Part shown: piece after piece, positions 1 to 12,195 of the stretch
Numbering within the stretch: the first letter of the stretch is position 1
How the letters are laid out: each line of letters opens with the position of its first letter
Assembly (NCBI GenBank): GCA_948146395.1
Contig: OX411544.1
Location: 60,349,856-60,413,855, forward strand
Reading direction: 5' to 3'
Length of the DNA: 64,000 nt
Origin: Fragum whitleyi
Lineage: Eukaryota; Mollusca; Bivalvia; Cardiida; Cardiidae
Position numbers and translations under genes: made by a program
Notes under the pieces: generated by a model
What the model was told of the DNA's origin: nothing
The model's database searches: none
The model's input: only the letters and a program-made list of their open reading frames with translations

Positions 1-613
1 AAAGTTTGAAGTTGCTAGCACACATAGTTTAGGAGATATGTTCCGGACAAAAAATGTAAGGGTAAAAACAACAAAGGGCAATAACTCAAAAAGTGGGCGT
101 GGCAGAATAACAGTTCTTGAACAAGACACTTGTCCTCAATAAGATCTATAAGTGTACCAAGCTTGAAGTAGTTAGCACTTATAGTTTAGGAGATATGTTC
201 CAGACAAGAGTGTAAGGGTAAAAACAACAAAGGGCAATAACTCAAAAAGTGGGCGTGGCAGAGTTATGGATCTTGAACATGACACTTCTCCTCAATGAGA
301 TCTATAAGTGTACCAAGTTTGAAGTTGCTAGCACACATAGTTTATGAGATATGTTCCAGACAAGAATGTAGGGGTAAAAACAACAAAGGGCAATAACTCA
401 AAAAGTAGGCGTGTCAGAGTAACGGTTCTTGAACATGACACTTCTCTTAAATGAGATCTATTAGTGTACTAAGTTTGAAGTTGCTAGCACATATGGTTTA
501 GAAGATATATTCCGAACAAGAGTGTGACGGACAGACGGAGAGACGGACGGACGGACGGACAGACGGAATCGAGCAAACCTATAGTCCCCCAACCGGTAAC
601 CGGTGGGGGACTA
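1..613 (-). mobile_element. Pearl/HINE-like tandem-core element (cut by window edge)
   Basis: About 3.4 copies of an exact-period 156-bp unit (the GGTAAAAACAAC motif recurs at 61, 217 and 373), followed by an ACGG-rich microsatellite at about 528-567 and a GC-rich inverted repeat at 580-613 (TAGTCCCCC against GGGGGACTA with inner CCGGT arms). Read on the minus strand the order is hairpin, microsatellite, cores, as in the other tandem-core elements here. The 3' end lies outside the window. The core is recognisably related to the core of the 29681-30353 element. The assignment to pearl/Helentron-type non-autonomous elements is inference from structure; no protein is encoded. Confidence 0.7.
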
Positions 614-1392
614 ATAAAGACTATAACAATATCATCGATAAATAGAGATTGATTCAACGAATTAACAAGGATACTTTAAAGCACGTGATTTATAATCACC
701 ATAGCGAAGTCAATTCGACGTGCGTTGGGCACTTGAATAAAAACATTAAAATACTTTCTTGTACAAGACATGAACGAATTTTATATAACCATATTACGGT
801 CTTTTGATTAACAACGACCAAAAAAATAAAAGTACGTCTAAAGTGCACTGAAAGAATATTCTTAGAAAATCGCCTGGTTATTTTGAACGTGCATCGAAAT
901 CGTTGTGACGTTGAACGTTCAATAAAAGACATAGACTTGTAAAAAAATTATTAGCGAAGGAAAAAGATGAATATACTGAATGCCAAATAGTATCCCCATT
1001 GCTAACGGAAAACATGGTAAAAGTTAATGATGGGTATTTGGATTGTTGTTGGCGTAATAAAGGTAAAGTTTTCTTTGAAAAGCTTTGTTCATATTGTTGT
1101 TTCGCTCCCCCGAAGAGAGGAAGCGTCGGTTATATATTGGTGATTTTACAAAAAAAATGTTTATTAATAATTTCACATCCACAATATTAGGCAATGTCCA
1201 AAGCTCCGATGTCACATTTTCAATGGGGTATATAATCTAAAAGTAAAGTTTAAAATCGAAAAAGTTTTAAATTAAATTTACTAATCAAGCTGTCAAAGTT
1301 AATGACACAACATGATTTCATCTCGTCCCAGACTACTTTGTTACATAATATATTTGAATGTTTACCAATTAGATCCCTGCATATATCATATT
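614..1392. other. AT-rich sequence without recognised feature
   Basis: Short open frames on both strands show no similarity to a known family and have no coding character. I see no gene or clear repeat. Confidence 0.5.
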
Positions 1393-1712
1393 TTGTCTTA
1401 TAACTATATACATATCCGCGTGACAACATCCCATATGATATTTTTTATGATTTCACATAGTTATTTTTAGAACAATGATATAATGCGGTTATTTTTAGAA
1501 ACTTGCATTTCAATTAGAAACATCGACGAAAAGAAGACAAATAGAGGTTATAAGATAAATATAACACATACTTAGTGTTTTGTATGAAAAAAATATCTAA
1601 CTCTGTTGTGAGAATCGATAATTGTCGAGGCTCTGATCTATTCTCCCAACCTCGTTAGATATTTTTTCTCATACAAAACACTCAGTATGTATTATATATA
1701 TATATATCACTT
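1393..1712. mobile_element. MITE-like palindromic repeat
   Basis: Contains a long inverted repeat: the arm at 1565-1601 (CACATACTTAGTGTTTTGTA...) is repeated in reverse at 1654-1691 around a short loop. A second, internally deleted copy of the same about 300-bp sequence lies at 48088-48345 in intron 12, which shows that it is an interspersed repeat. An (AT)n tract follows. No coding capacity; superfamily unknown. Confidence 0.6.
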
Positions 1713-2868
1713 CATCATTTCGATTTGATCCTAGTTTGTAGCCCGCTATATTTGAGATGTCCTAAATGTTTCGAATACCATCGTTGAGTAGCAGTTTTCG
1801 GACAATGGAGAGCTATGTTAATCCCATCAGGCATAATGATAATCATCGTTTAGAAGATAGAAAAAAATGTGATTCTTTTCAGACTGCCAAAACTGTAGAA
1901 GCTGACTAGGATCGACAGTTTACTCTTATTGCATAGAATAATTTTATTCTATCTGATTACAAAGTGTTCAGGGTTAGCTATTATTGTCCCTAACCTTCTG
2001 TTATCGCCCGTCCGTCTTTCTATCTGTCACTCATCATTTTCTTTAAAAATATCCCCCAAACTATCGGATCGAAAATTGGCAGGGATTTTCATTGAAGAAA
2101 ATCTACCAAATGTGTTTAAAGAAATCATTTTCGTCAAAAACTCTGGTTGCCATGGTGATAGAAAGGCAGAAAATTAAGAAAATTAAAAAAAAACGTGTTT
2201 TCCTCCTTACCAACTCGACCAATCAACCTAGAACTTAGCAGAAATGCGTGTTACTTGGGTGAAGCTCTAAAAGCCTTTCAAACAATTTAACTCTATCACA
2301 AAGCCTGGTTGCCATGCACAACGACCGAAAAATAAAAACTTGAAGAGAAAAAGAAAGGGAAAAAAACTTCTAACCAATGGGCCAAAAATTCCAAAACTTA
2401 AAAGGGATGTGCCTTGGATTAAGATCGTCTAAAAATGTTTAGAGAATGTTATTTATCAAAAATCTGGTTACAAAACGGCTAATCTTAATACTTCTTCTCC
2501 TGTAAACCATACGTCCCAGAGGTTAGATATTTTCTATGTGGTATCACATGACTATCTATTACAAATATTTTCTAAATAATTCTCCTGGCTACCATATCGA
2601 ATCTTGTCCCATTTACACCACTTTATTTAGAAACAAAAAGGAAAAGATGTTGATTTTTTTTTAATTTTGACTTTTTTCATTGTTTTTCATGTGATTGATG
2701 GTTCCCAACCAATTTTGTAAAAACAAATGGGGATCCGCCCCATTTTATTTATAAAGAAGGTTATCTTTGAAACTTTTTTGTCAACACGTAAGATATTTAT
2801 GTTTATTATTTTGCTTGTGGCATCACGTGGATCTTAACCTCTTAAGGAATTAAGAATTAATACCTAAA
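1713..2868. other. No recognised gene
   Basis: AT-rich. The part at about 1990-2480 has repeating phrases (TGGTTGCCATG; 'ACCAATCAACCTAG'-type sentences) with loose spacing, which suggests a decayed tandem-core element, but the boundaries are not visible. Confidence 0.35.
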
Positions 2869-3054
2869 GGGTTGTTTATTGTAGACCTATGTGAGATAGC
2901 AGCTGGATAGAAGCTGGAGACTAGGAAAGGATGTGGTGGTTGTATTGGTGAGAGAAATACCAGGAAACCATTGTTAGGTGCTCCAGCCGCCGCGATTTAA
3001 CTAAAAAATGTTTGAAGCGGCGTTAAACACCATTCTTTCAATCAATCAATCAAT
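2869..3054 (+). mobile_element. SINE, 5'-truncated (tRNA-derived family)
   Basis: Matches the body and tail of the SINE family found more than ten times here: TGTAGACCTATGTGAGATAG, then CCAGGAA..CCATTGTTAGGTG, CTCCAGCCGCCGCGAT, a GCGGCGT..AAAC motif and an (AATC)n tail. The tRNA-like head is missing. Confidence 0.75.
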
Positions 3055-3520
3055 CTGGCAATGAAGCGATTTAGGAACATTATTGTCACGGTGCCTTAAT
3101 CCCGGATGGTGACAATACATAATTTAACACTTTTTGAATTGCACAATCTGCCAATCTCCTTTTCAAACATCAGATAACGAGGGACAACGAGTGACGGTTA
3201 AATTGTACACTAGATATTAGTATGCTCACTTCCAAAACAAAGTATATACTTTTGAAATTCGAATACATGTATCTCATAACTTACACCACGTATGATGACA
3301 AATTTTGCATGGCAAACTATGAGACTATTAGACATTATAAATTTGAGAAATTAAACATACGGAGCCGAAGTATTTGCGGCGACTAAAAGATTTTTGATTT
3401 GAGCGATTTGGTGGAGCATTCTACTGTTGATGAAATATTATCCTGGTATTGCATTCAGTTCAGTTCTTATGCCCTACCTTGCAATAAATTCACATCTGAA
3501 TTTATTTAGTACACTGCGTA

Positions 3521-4518
3521 CGAGGGATGATCCAGAAGTTCGTATAATCAGCTAATAATTTTCGCATTTCTGGACTGTTCAGTATATAATTTAGTGAATG
3601 TGCAGTTTAGTAGCTTTGCTGAGTATAAACCATATTATTTTTGCAGCATTATCTTTAGCGGTCTAAGAATACGTTACCATAGTAACAGATGTATGCTTGG
3701 GCGGGGGAGAATAAAAAAACGTTGAAAATTTGTCAAATAAATCGAGTTTTCTGAGAGTTTTTTAAAACTTCAGTTGAAATTCCTTGGTTTAGATAAACAA
3801 TTCGAAAATAGAAATTTATCTGTCATATTTTAAAGCTTATTGTTATTTTTTTGCGGACGCAGACAAATTTTAATAATACAGAATATCCGAGGAAAGAATG
3901 ACCAGTCGACATCACCAAAATATGAATTCCGTTTATTTTTCGAATTTTGTCATGATCTATGTTATTCACCAACCCAATCATTGCAGACAATTTAGGAAAA
4001 TGATAAAAATTTGCAGAAAAAACCTTCCTAAACTACCCCAGATATCTAAAGAGAACTAGGCTTTATAGAAGGAATAAGAATGATCTAATAGAGTTTCAAC
4101 GAACAAATTGGTCCCAATTGATTCTTATTTTTTCCCGAAAATAAAGGTCCTGTACCTGGGTATTCAACTTTACAAGAAATACCATGCATAAACTAATCGT
4201 AAACAAATTTGATTTCAAACGATATGTAGATAATTCCTGCAAGTTGATGTATCAGGCATAAAAAGGCATGGGAGTTGGCGGAGACTATGTAGAAGAAAGT
4301 TAATCATGACGTCGCATTTGACGTTCTTGCTCCCCCGCCTTCGTGGGGGTCTCTATCTTGATAATTGTACTTTACAGCCGCTATTGAACGTAGGCATTTA
4401 AAATTTTCCATATTTATCACACAGATGATGAATTAAAATACTGTTTAATTTTCATTTTGATAGTTAACTTCACCGTAGATTTATAGCCTCATTTTACGAA
4501 CTTTTGGATCAACCCTCG
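3521..4518. mobile_element. Mariner-like element, about 1 kb, no transposase
   Basis: The left end CGAGGGATGATCCAGAAG (then TTCGTA) at 3521 is matched in reverse at 4495-4518. The inverted ends are about 24-26 bp with a few mismatches, and each is flanked by TA (3519-3520 and 4519-4520), the Tc1/mariner target duplication. A TIR of the type CGAGGG..GATCC.AAAGTTCGTA is typical of mariner elements. I see no transposase frame inside, so it is a non-autonomous or decayed copy. A short GC hairpin lies at about 4329-4347. Confidence 0.65.
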
Positions 4519-4559
4519 TATATAACAACGTAGATTGACCTACACAAAGAAATCTTATA

Positions 4560-5620
4560 GTCCGCTGGCGCATCCTCTTAAAAATATCAAATACATTACA
4601 GAACGCCATTGCACTTAGTCAGAAGTAGTTTTGACCCCCCACCCTTCGGGGGAATCTTGTAGATCTTTTTATGAAAGCCTATGGTATATAGAACATTTTG
4701 GGACATTCTAGAACTCTAACGAGTGCAAGTCAATATGAGAGAAAGTTTAGGGTACATTCATTGCTATTTTTTTTGAAAAATCAAGTCAACTTGATAGGCG
4801 TAACATTGCAGTAATATATGTTACCCTTAAAATTCAAAGAAAACTATGAAGCTATGGAACTACCTCACTTGGAAATGGGGTAACGTTGCTTGTTTGATAG
4901 CTCATGCTATATAAAACATTTTGAGGACTTATTAGCACTGACCAGTGGGGCATAAGTGAGAAGCTTTACTTTAAAGTTACTTACCCATCAAAATGACCTC
5001 TCAATGGCATCATATGAAAATAAAATACGTTACTTTTGAATTTCAAAGTGAGGTACACTGGTAGAAACAAATTTTCCTCTCTATCCCAAATGGGAACATT
5101 GTTAACAGTGCTTTCTTAAAAGCCTATGGAACATAGAACATTTTGAAATTTGTTAACCCTCTGGCTAGTAGAGCAAATTTGAGATACGTAACATTAAATA
5201 AAATTACCCATCGAATTTTCATATACCGATATTTGTGGTTTGTCTAGTTATAGTAATTTAGTAAAAAATAATTGATAGTGTGTTTTGTTAGTGATTCTAG
5301 TGATTATTAAAGTATTTGAGGCCAATTTATATCATTACTTCAATAATAAACCCGTCAAAAGCAATGTATGTATGTAAAATACGTTACATTTAAGTTTCAA
5401 TTGATTGTATGCAAAAGATATTAGTTTTATATACATGTGCATCACCGTACATCAAAATTATTTACTGTGTTTTTCCAAAAGCCTGTGTTCTTTGAATGGT
5501 TGTGCGATTCGTTAGGCCCCTGACCATTGAGCTATTTGCAAACGTTACTCTGAAGTAAGCACTTTACCCATCAATTAATAAAAGCTGGTACATATGTCAT
5601 CAAATTGCAATGGTTATTAA
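4560..5620. repeat. Degenerate tandem repeat, about 220-bp period
   Basis: The phrase AAGCCTATGG..ATAGAACATTTTG recurs near 4675, 4900, 5120 and (weakly) 5478, each time followed some 80-100 nt later by a 'TTACCCATCAA' phrase. The copies are strongly diverged. Probably the core array of an old mobile element; no ends found. Confidence 0.45.
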
Positions 5621-5954
5621 AATCCCTCATTGTTTTAAATAGCTAGCAACCATTATAGTTATAAGTATTTATAAGTTATCAAATTCAACCTTTAATCATT
5701 TCAAAACTAGTTACGGCTTAAAAACCTGCAAGTGCGTAACTACCTATTTCTAGATATGCTTATTATTGAGCCATTATACTGAGGTAGCTTATTGTTACTT
5801 CAATGGTTTTACGGACTTCCCCCTTTAAGAATAAAGTGTTTAGTAATAAACGTTACATCTGACGATAATAGACGGTGTGCATTGTGGAAAATCGTGATCA
5901 TAATATCAAATTAAAAACTGTTCCAACAATTAACTCAGTAATTTGATTATCTAA

Positions 5955-6095
5955 AACCTAAGTCATGTGAGCAGCTGGAGGCTGGTTTGATATATGATAC
6001 TGATGATATGAATTATATGAGAAATATCACGAATACATGGTTAGGTGCATGTGCATCAACCACATTGATTTGAGTGTAAAACTGTTTAAATGGTC
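5955..6095 (+). mobile_element. Decayed SINE fragment
   Basis: Weak resemblance to the SINE body (GTGAGCAGCTGGAGGCTGG, GAGAAATATCACGAATACAT, GGTTAGGTGC). Old and heavily mutated. Confidence 0.35.
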
Positions 6096-6306
6096 TGAAA
6101 TTCCCTTGGAAACGATGCAAAGCTCTTTTTTGTTTCCATATCAATATGAATCAGATTGCAGACAATCCATGTTATGCCTAAGATCTCAAAGTTTTGAAAT
6201 TGCGCAATTCAGCTCAATACTGAAAATTTACAGAAGAATGGCTATTTCGTGTTCAAATGAATTAAACAATGCCACGTACATTTTGATTTTGATATAAAAG
6301 AGTGTA

Positions 6307-7144
6307 ATATATACTCACGAGCAATGAAAACGCACCACCAGGTTTTTTTTCTCATATATATATTTAACGTACCAAAATTTCAGGCATGAATATTGCCAAT
6401 CTAAATAAATTTATAATTGGCTATTTACTACACAAAAATGTGAAAGTAAGCTCAGAAAGGGTCGAAGGTTTTTGAACCTATGACTTAAGAAAAAAGTGTA
6501 ACATCGTTAATTTTATATCTGCAAAGTTTGTAAACCCCTTCTGTCTTTCGAATTTTGGTAACATAACCTCTAACTCAGTAAAAAATGCTGGCTATCACTT
6601 TGTAGAACGGTTGTCATAGTCTAGAAAGTTGATTCGAGCATGGGCTAACGCGCATTGATTTCTATGTCTACACCGTACCTTCGGCGTCCCTGATAGACCT
6701 AGGCATGTTGTTTGGAGTTCAAATCACTGGAAAACACGAGTATAAAAAAGGTTATTTACGATTCTTTTATTTTGATGAAAAATATACATACTGATCTTAG
6801 TTAATCCAATACCATACGTACGTTCAGATCACTTTATTGCTTTGGCTTAGAACAAATGTGAAATCTAATGCTGTATTTTCATTGGCTAGGAAACAGTTAT
6901 TCTAATCATGCTATTTAAAACTTGTTTACAAAAAACAATTAAATGAGCAAGCCAAAAGGACCTTTTTAATGACCACCATACAAACAGCGATGTCGTTTGG
7001 TTGGTGTAAAGACATGCAATGTCTACACATTAGTTTATAGGGTTGAAAGATGATCAAAAAAGAAGTAGATTGAAAATTGTATAATTTAGGACAGTTTGTG
7101 CTAGTGTTTTGGGTGGTTCGTTTTCATTGCGCTTGAGTATATGT
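6307..7144. mobile_element. Non-autonomous TIR element, about 0.84 kb
   Basis: The 33-bp segment at 6307-6339 (containing GCAATGAAAACG and CACCACC) is repeated in inverted orientation at 7112-7144 with a few mismatches, and TA lies outside both ends. No transposase is visible inside. The superfamily is not certain; the TA flanks would fit Tc1/mariner. Confidence 0.5.
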
Positions 7145-8211
7145 TAAATTCATTTTTATTTTACAAAATCAAGCAAAATAGCTGCTGCAAAAGGTAAATA
7201 AGAATCACATCATTTGTAGCTCTCCTAAAAGACGTATAAAACATTGATTCTTACAAAAATAAAGGTTTGAGTAACTCACGGTAAACTTATCTCATAATTT
7301 TGAATTACATGTAGTTACACACTACGAGTATTTTCTATGCCAAAAGAAACGAATCGTAGATAGAGAAAGCGCTTCCGCTAAATCTTACATTTTACAACAA
7401 CGAATGAATTGTGATAAATTGCTTAAAGAGAATCTAATATGATTGCAAGTTCAGTGCATATAATATATTTTTAAGATGACAATGAAATAATTCCGCTTTA
7501 AATTCGATGCCTATTTATCGAGTTATTAAGCCTCAAAGTATTGATTTTTTTACCTGTAAAAAGTTGTTAATTATGGTTTACCTAAACTTCCGGTTTACCT
7601 CAAGAGGTGCGCATGACGTCATCCAATTGCATGACAAAGACCACGGGAAATACTGCGGGTTTTTATCTATAGTTAATTTTGTTGTTCTTGTAACCAAAAT
7701 TTATTTTTCGACATCAACTCCCAATTAAACGAGTTGAATGCAATCATTTGAAATACAGGCGAGCAAATATCTGTTACAGTTGAAAAATTTCTATATGTTG
7801 TTAAGTGTCTTAAGATTTAAAAACCCATTCCCTGAACGGAGAATATTGGTTTTCAGATGGCCATTGCAGTTATAGTTGATTTTTCGCCTGACAAATACTT
7901 TACAAATTATAAATTTCAAAATTTTCAACAACGGAATGCTAATTGATTGACGCAATATCCTTTCGGAAAATAAGTGGAAATACTATATAGATTTTCATGA
8001 CGCAAAAATAATTTTCACTTTTAGGACCGATAAATTAGATTGAATAAGCAGATTAACAAAAGGCGAACAATACATACGTGTATAATGAAGTAGACGGTGT
8101 TTAACAGATGTGCATTGTAAAAAAAGTAAATAGATTATCAATTAAAAATGACTGATTCAAATAACGTAGGAACGACTCAACTAATGAATGAATAAATGAA
8201 TGACTGATTGA
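7145..8211. other. No recognised feature
   Basis: AT-rich unique-looking DNA. I see no coding similarity or repeat structure. Confidence 0.45.
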
Positions 8212-8500
8212 ATGGATGGATGGATGGATGGATGGATGGATGGATGGATGGATGGATGGATGGATGGATGGATGGATGGATGGATGGATGGATGGATGGA
8301 TGGATGGATGGATGGATGGATGGATGGATGGATGGATGGATGGATGGATGGATGGATGGATGGATGAATGGATGAATGGATAGATTGAAGGACGGACGGA
8401 CGACGGACGGATGGATGGATGGATGGACGGACGGACGGACATATGGATGGATGGATGAATGGATGGATAGGTGAAGGGATAGATAGATAAATGGATGGAC
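8212..8500. repeat. (ATGG)n microsatellite
   Basis: About 40 near-perfect ATGG units to about 8370, then an impure stretch of ATGG/ACGG units to about 8500. It gives an open frame of Pro-Ser-Ile-His repeats on the minus strand, which is an artefact. Confidence 0.95.
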
Positions 8501-9752
8501 GGACGTGTTGTAGGGCGGACGACTAAATGATCAAACTAATGAATGATTAAATGACTTGATTAATTTTTTTGTGGCTGAAAGCAAACAGTATAACAACAAT
8601 GTGCTAACTTAAATTTCACGCATTTTTGCTTGTTAATTTGAAAGTAGTCGTGTCAAAAAGATAGGCATAATCAGTGGCATTGGACATGGGTAATTGATTT
8701 TTGAATCGTCACGGTTTGATCAAAGAAAATTTGGCACGTGGTATTGAACGTTGCGTAAGAATTGGCCATCTTTATGATTCTTGCACGTCTGATTAGCGGC
8801 TAATGTTTTGACAGAGATATAGATGACGCATCGTTATGGTCAGATCAAAGAAAATTTGGATTGTCAATGGTACAATGTGAAAAATAACCAAATGAAAGTA
8901 AAATCTTTTTTAACACTTGCCTAGCGGCTAATTTGATACTTCGCGTGTTGATAAAGCTTTAGAGAAAATTCGAATAATAAACAGTTATATAACTTGAAAA
9001 GCTGTTTCATGTGAATAGTTTGCGATCAGTAGCACACCGAACTTTTTCAATTGAATCTGTTTATCTCTTTTTTTAAAAAAAAATAAACAGGAAAGAAAAT
9101 CATTTTATGGTGATTGGTAGGATTGGTGATTTAAACTGATATGGTAAGTTAAAAATAAAAATGTGATTTTCGGTGATCGAATGTAACTCGTAGTTTGCGA
9201 AATAAAGGATTAAACCTAACTAAGATTAGAAAAGTACACAGCACATGCCTAAAGGTAAGATATATCATTTTTTATGAGGGACGAAAATGTCGTAAATACA
9301 GATTTTAACAATCTGTCTTTGTGAAATTTAGGGCGCTCAGTGACCTCTTCTAGTTGCATATGCCTTTTAAAGTTACAATCGTTATGTATGCCACCCATTC
9401 CATTTTTTTTATGCTCATCATTGATCAATCCCGCAATGTTCCCAATAGAAACAATAGTTATAGTCAAAAGTTGTCGAATTCCTTTTGCTAACTCTCACAA
9501 AGTTGACCCACTGTTGTTGTTGATTATTTTCTATCGGAAGCACGTGGAGTTTTTTTCATAGGCTGTTGAGCAACCAAATCCCACACATTATATTCGTTCC
9601 ACAATGATTTCAATGCCTCGCCCCCTTGCGATTGTGACAGACTTATCCTAAGTTAATGAATTGAAGATAAAAATACGTTTCTTTTGATTAACTATATGAT
9701 TCAATACAGATGAATCGATTAAATCAAATTCCTAAGAGAGACCGCACACCGG
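8501..9752. other. No recognised gene
   Basis: AT-rich; short frames only. Two related sentences, '..GGTCAGATCAAAGAAAATTTGG..' near 8710 and 8840, suggest an old tandem duplication of about 130 bp. Confidence 0.4.
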
Positions 9753-12195
9753 ATATGTCAACCACTTTCAATGATATTCACCAAATCATTTGAGAAATCA
9801 AATCTGCCACAAGTATGGAAACAAGCCAATATCACCCCAATACACAAAAATGGACCAAAAACAGATAAAACGAACTATCGACCAATAAGTCTATAATGAT
9901 TGTAGGAAAGAAAGTAACAGGAAAAAAAGTAACGGAAAAAAAGTAACAGGAAAAAAAGAAACAGGAAAAAAGTAACAGTTTTATATAAAGTAGCACTATA
10001 CAACTTAATTATGGCTGTAGTAAAAAGGACATTTTGAAAAAAATATTTATTTTAACTATGAACTATGAACTTTGATAATTTAATACGTTAGAAGTTTCAT
10101 TTCGGTAAAAAGAATTTAACACCTGTTCAGGTGTCTTTATTTGTTATACTTGTCAAGATCTTAAGTTTTGATATTAGGTGTGAACTTTTACACTTTAACT
10201 CAATTAACAAAGTAATGCTTATTGCTTATTATAAATGTAAATTATTTTGAAGCTTCAGATATTTTTCTCAGTTGATTTTTTTTTTCATATTCAGTATGAA
10301 AAGTTATTTCTTGGAACTTGTCACAAAAAAAGTAGTAGAACAAAAGAACCCTAATGAATACTTCTTAATGACAACCACATCACCACCACCAACAACAAAA
10401 AACACTTTATCATGCTTTTCTCTTTTCCACATTTTTCTTATAAAAGAATTGAATTTTAAGTAAGTTTCTTTCAAATACATTAATGTCCCTAAGATCAATA
10501 ATTTGTCATTTATAGAAATGAATTTTTGATTTTGACGAAGGTTTACAACATGCAAGGACTTTTCTTAATTCCATTATATTTCATCAATTAAAAGTCAAAA
10601 TTCATTTCTAAGTTAATATAATGTCAATTTAATTTTGTAAGATACAAAAATACTTATTTTGGATATTAAACTAGAATGGAATATAAGCAAAATTTGATAT
10701 AATTTTAAAAAATGTTACTTTCTTTCCTGTTACTTTTTTGCCTAGCTGAAATTGTTACTTTTTTCCGTTACTTTTTTTCCTGTTACTTTCTTTCCTGTTA
10801 CTTTCTTTCCGTTTACCGTCTAACATCGATAGTCTGCAAAACCATATAAAACCATTATTAGAGACAAACTAGTAGACTATATGGAAAATAACAATCTTTT
10901 TCAGCAAACACCGACACGGTTTCCGAAAGGGTCGATCATGTACCACCTAATTATTAGAAGTCATTGATGATGTAACAAAAGCGGTTGACTCCCAAAACAA
11001 TATTGATATGTTTTACCTGGACTTTCAAAAATCATTTGACACTGTGCCTTATCACAGACTTAAAACAAAACTTCAAGGTGATGGTATTGTAGGAAATTGC
11101 TAGAATGGATCAAAATGTACTTCCACCAAAGACAACAAAGGGTTGTCCTAAATGGCAAACACTCTGAATGGGTCCATATATCAAGTGGAATTCCTCAAGG
11201 TAGTGTCCTTGGACCTATCCTTTTCATAACATATATAAATGACCTTCCAGATAATATAGATAGTTCAATCAAATTGTTTGCTGATGACACAAAAATATAC
11301 AAAACAGTTAACTCAGAAACTGATCAAGTAAAACCTTCAAAAAGATTTAAACTCATTACATGATTGGACAAACAAATGGCTCCTTAAGTTTAATGAATCA
11401 AAATGCAAACACATGCACTTTGGAAATAGTGAAACAAAAAACTACAACATTAACGGTATAAACATAAGTCATTGTGAATCAGAAAAGGACTTGGGTGTAA
11501 TTTTTGACAAGGATCCGAAGTTCAAAATACATATTGACACTCAAGCAAAGAAAGCAAACAAAATTTTAGGAATTATCAGAAGAAATTTCAAACACATGAA
11601 CAAAGATCTGTTTCTATGTCTATATTAAACTCTGGTAAGACCACACTTAGAATATGGAAGCCAAGTAGTGACAATTGTCAATAAAAGAGAGGAAAAAACA
11701 CTAGAAAACATTCAGATGCGTGCCACTAAACTCTTACCCAGCATAAGACACTTGAGTTATCAAGAACGACTAAAAATCTTAGGTCTTCCATCCTTGCAAT
11801 ATAGGAGATTAAGATCAGCCATGATCCAAGTATATAGAATATTCAATAACTATGACAATATTGATAAAGAAAAAAAATTTTTGTATAAAGAAGAACATAA
11901 CTAGAGGTCATAACCTTAAGCAACACAATAGAGTCAATATTAGGATGTATAGCTTTAGTCAGAGAGTGGCAAACCACTGGAACACACTACCTACAACTAC
12001 GGTCACAGCCAAAAATGTAAATAGTTTTAAAAAACCTTTTAAATAAACATTGGAGTACTATGACAATCAAGTTTCATCCCAATTTTTTACGGACCGGAAG
12101 CGGGACAGAAATGTGAAAAAAACAATCAAGACGGATCAGAGAGGCAGATGCCTATTAAAGATCTCAAGACCAAGTAAGACCAAGTAAGTAAGATT
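9753..12195 (+). pseudogene. Broken non-LTR retrotransposon (CR1-like) reverse transcriptase
   Basis: Two pieces of one reverse transcriptase: 9753-9893 (NITPIHKNGPK, then NYRPISL) and 10823-12046, separated by a foldback insertion. The second piece has the conserved GIPQGSVLGPILF block, the catalytic FADD motif (11277-11288), DLGVIFD and the C-terminal ATKLLPSIRHLSYQERL region typical of CR1/L2-type LINEs. Frameshifts near 11097 and 11330 and an in-frame TAA near 11626 make it a pseudogene. The 5' part (endonuclease, ORF1) is absent, so it is 5'-truncated. The 3' end has short direct repeats (GACCAAGTAA) near 12170-12195, a LINE-like tail. Assignment to CR1 rather than L2 is tentative. Confidence 0.85.
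9894..10817. mobile_element. Foldback element with repeated arms, inserted in the LINE
   Basis: The left arm (about 9904-9985) is made of tandem GGAAAAAAAGTAACA-type units; the right arm (about 10712-10810) is the reverse complement (TGTTACTTTCTTTCC units). The middle is AT-rich with no coding similarity. GTCTA is duplicated at 9889-9893 and 10818-10822, and removing 924 bp restores the reading of the reverse transcriptase, so the boundaries are well supported. Confidence 0.75.

Noticed and set aside
8101..8442. 113-codon open frame of Pro-Ser-Ile-His repeats
   Set aside because: Pure translation of the ATGG microsatellite.
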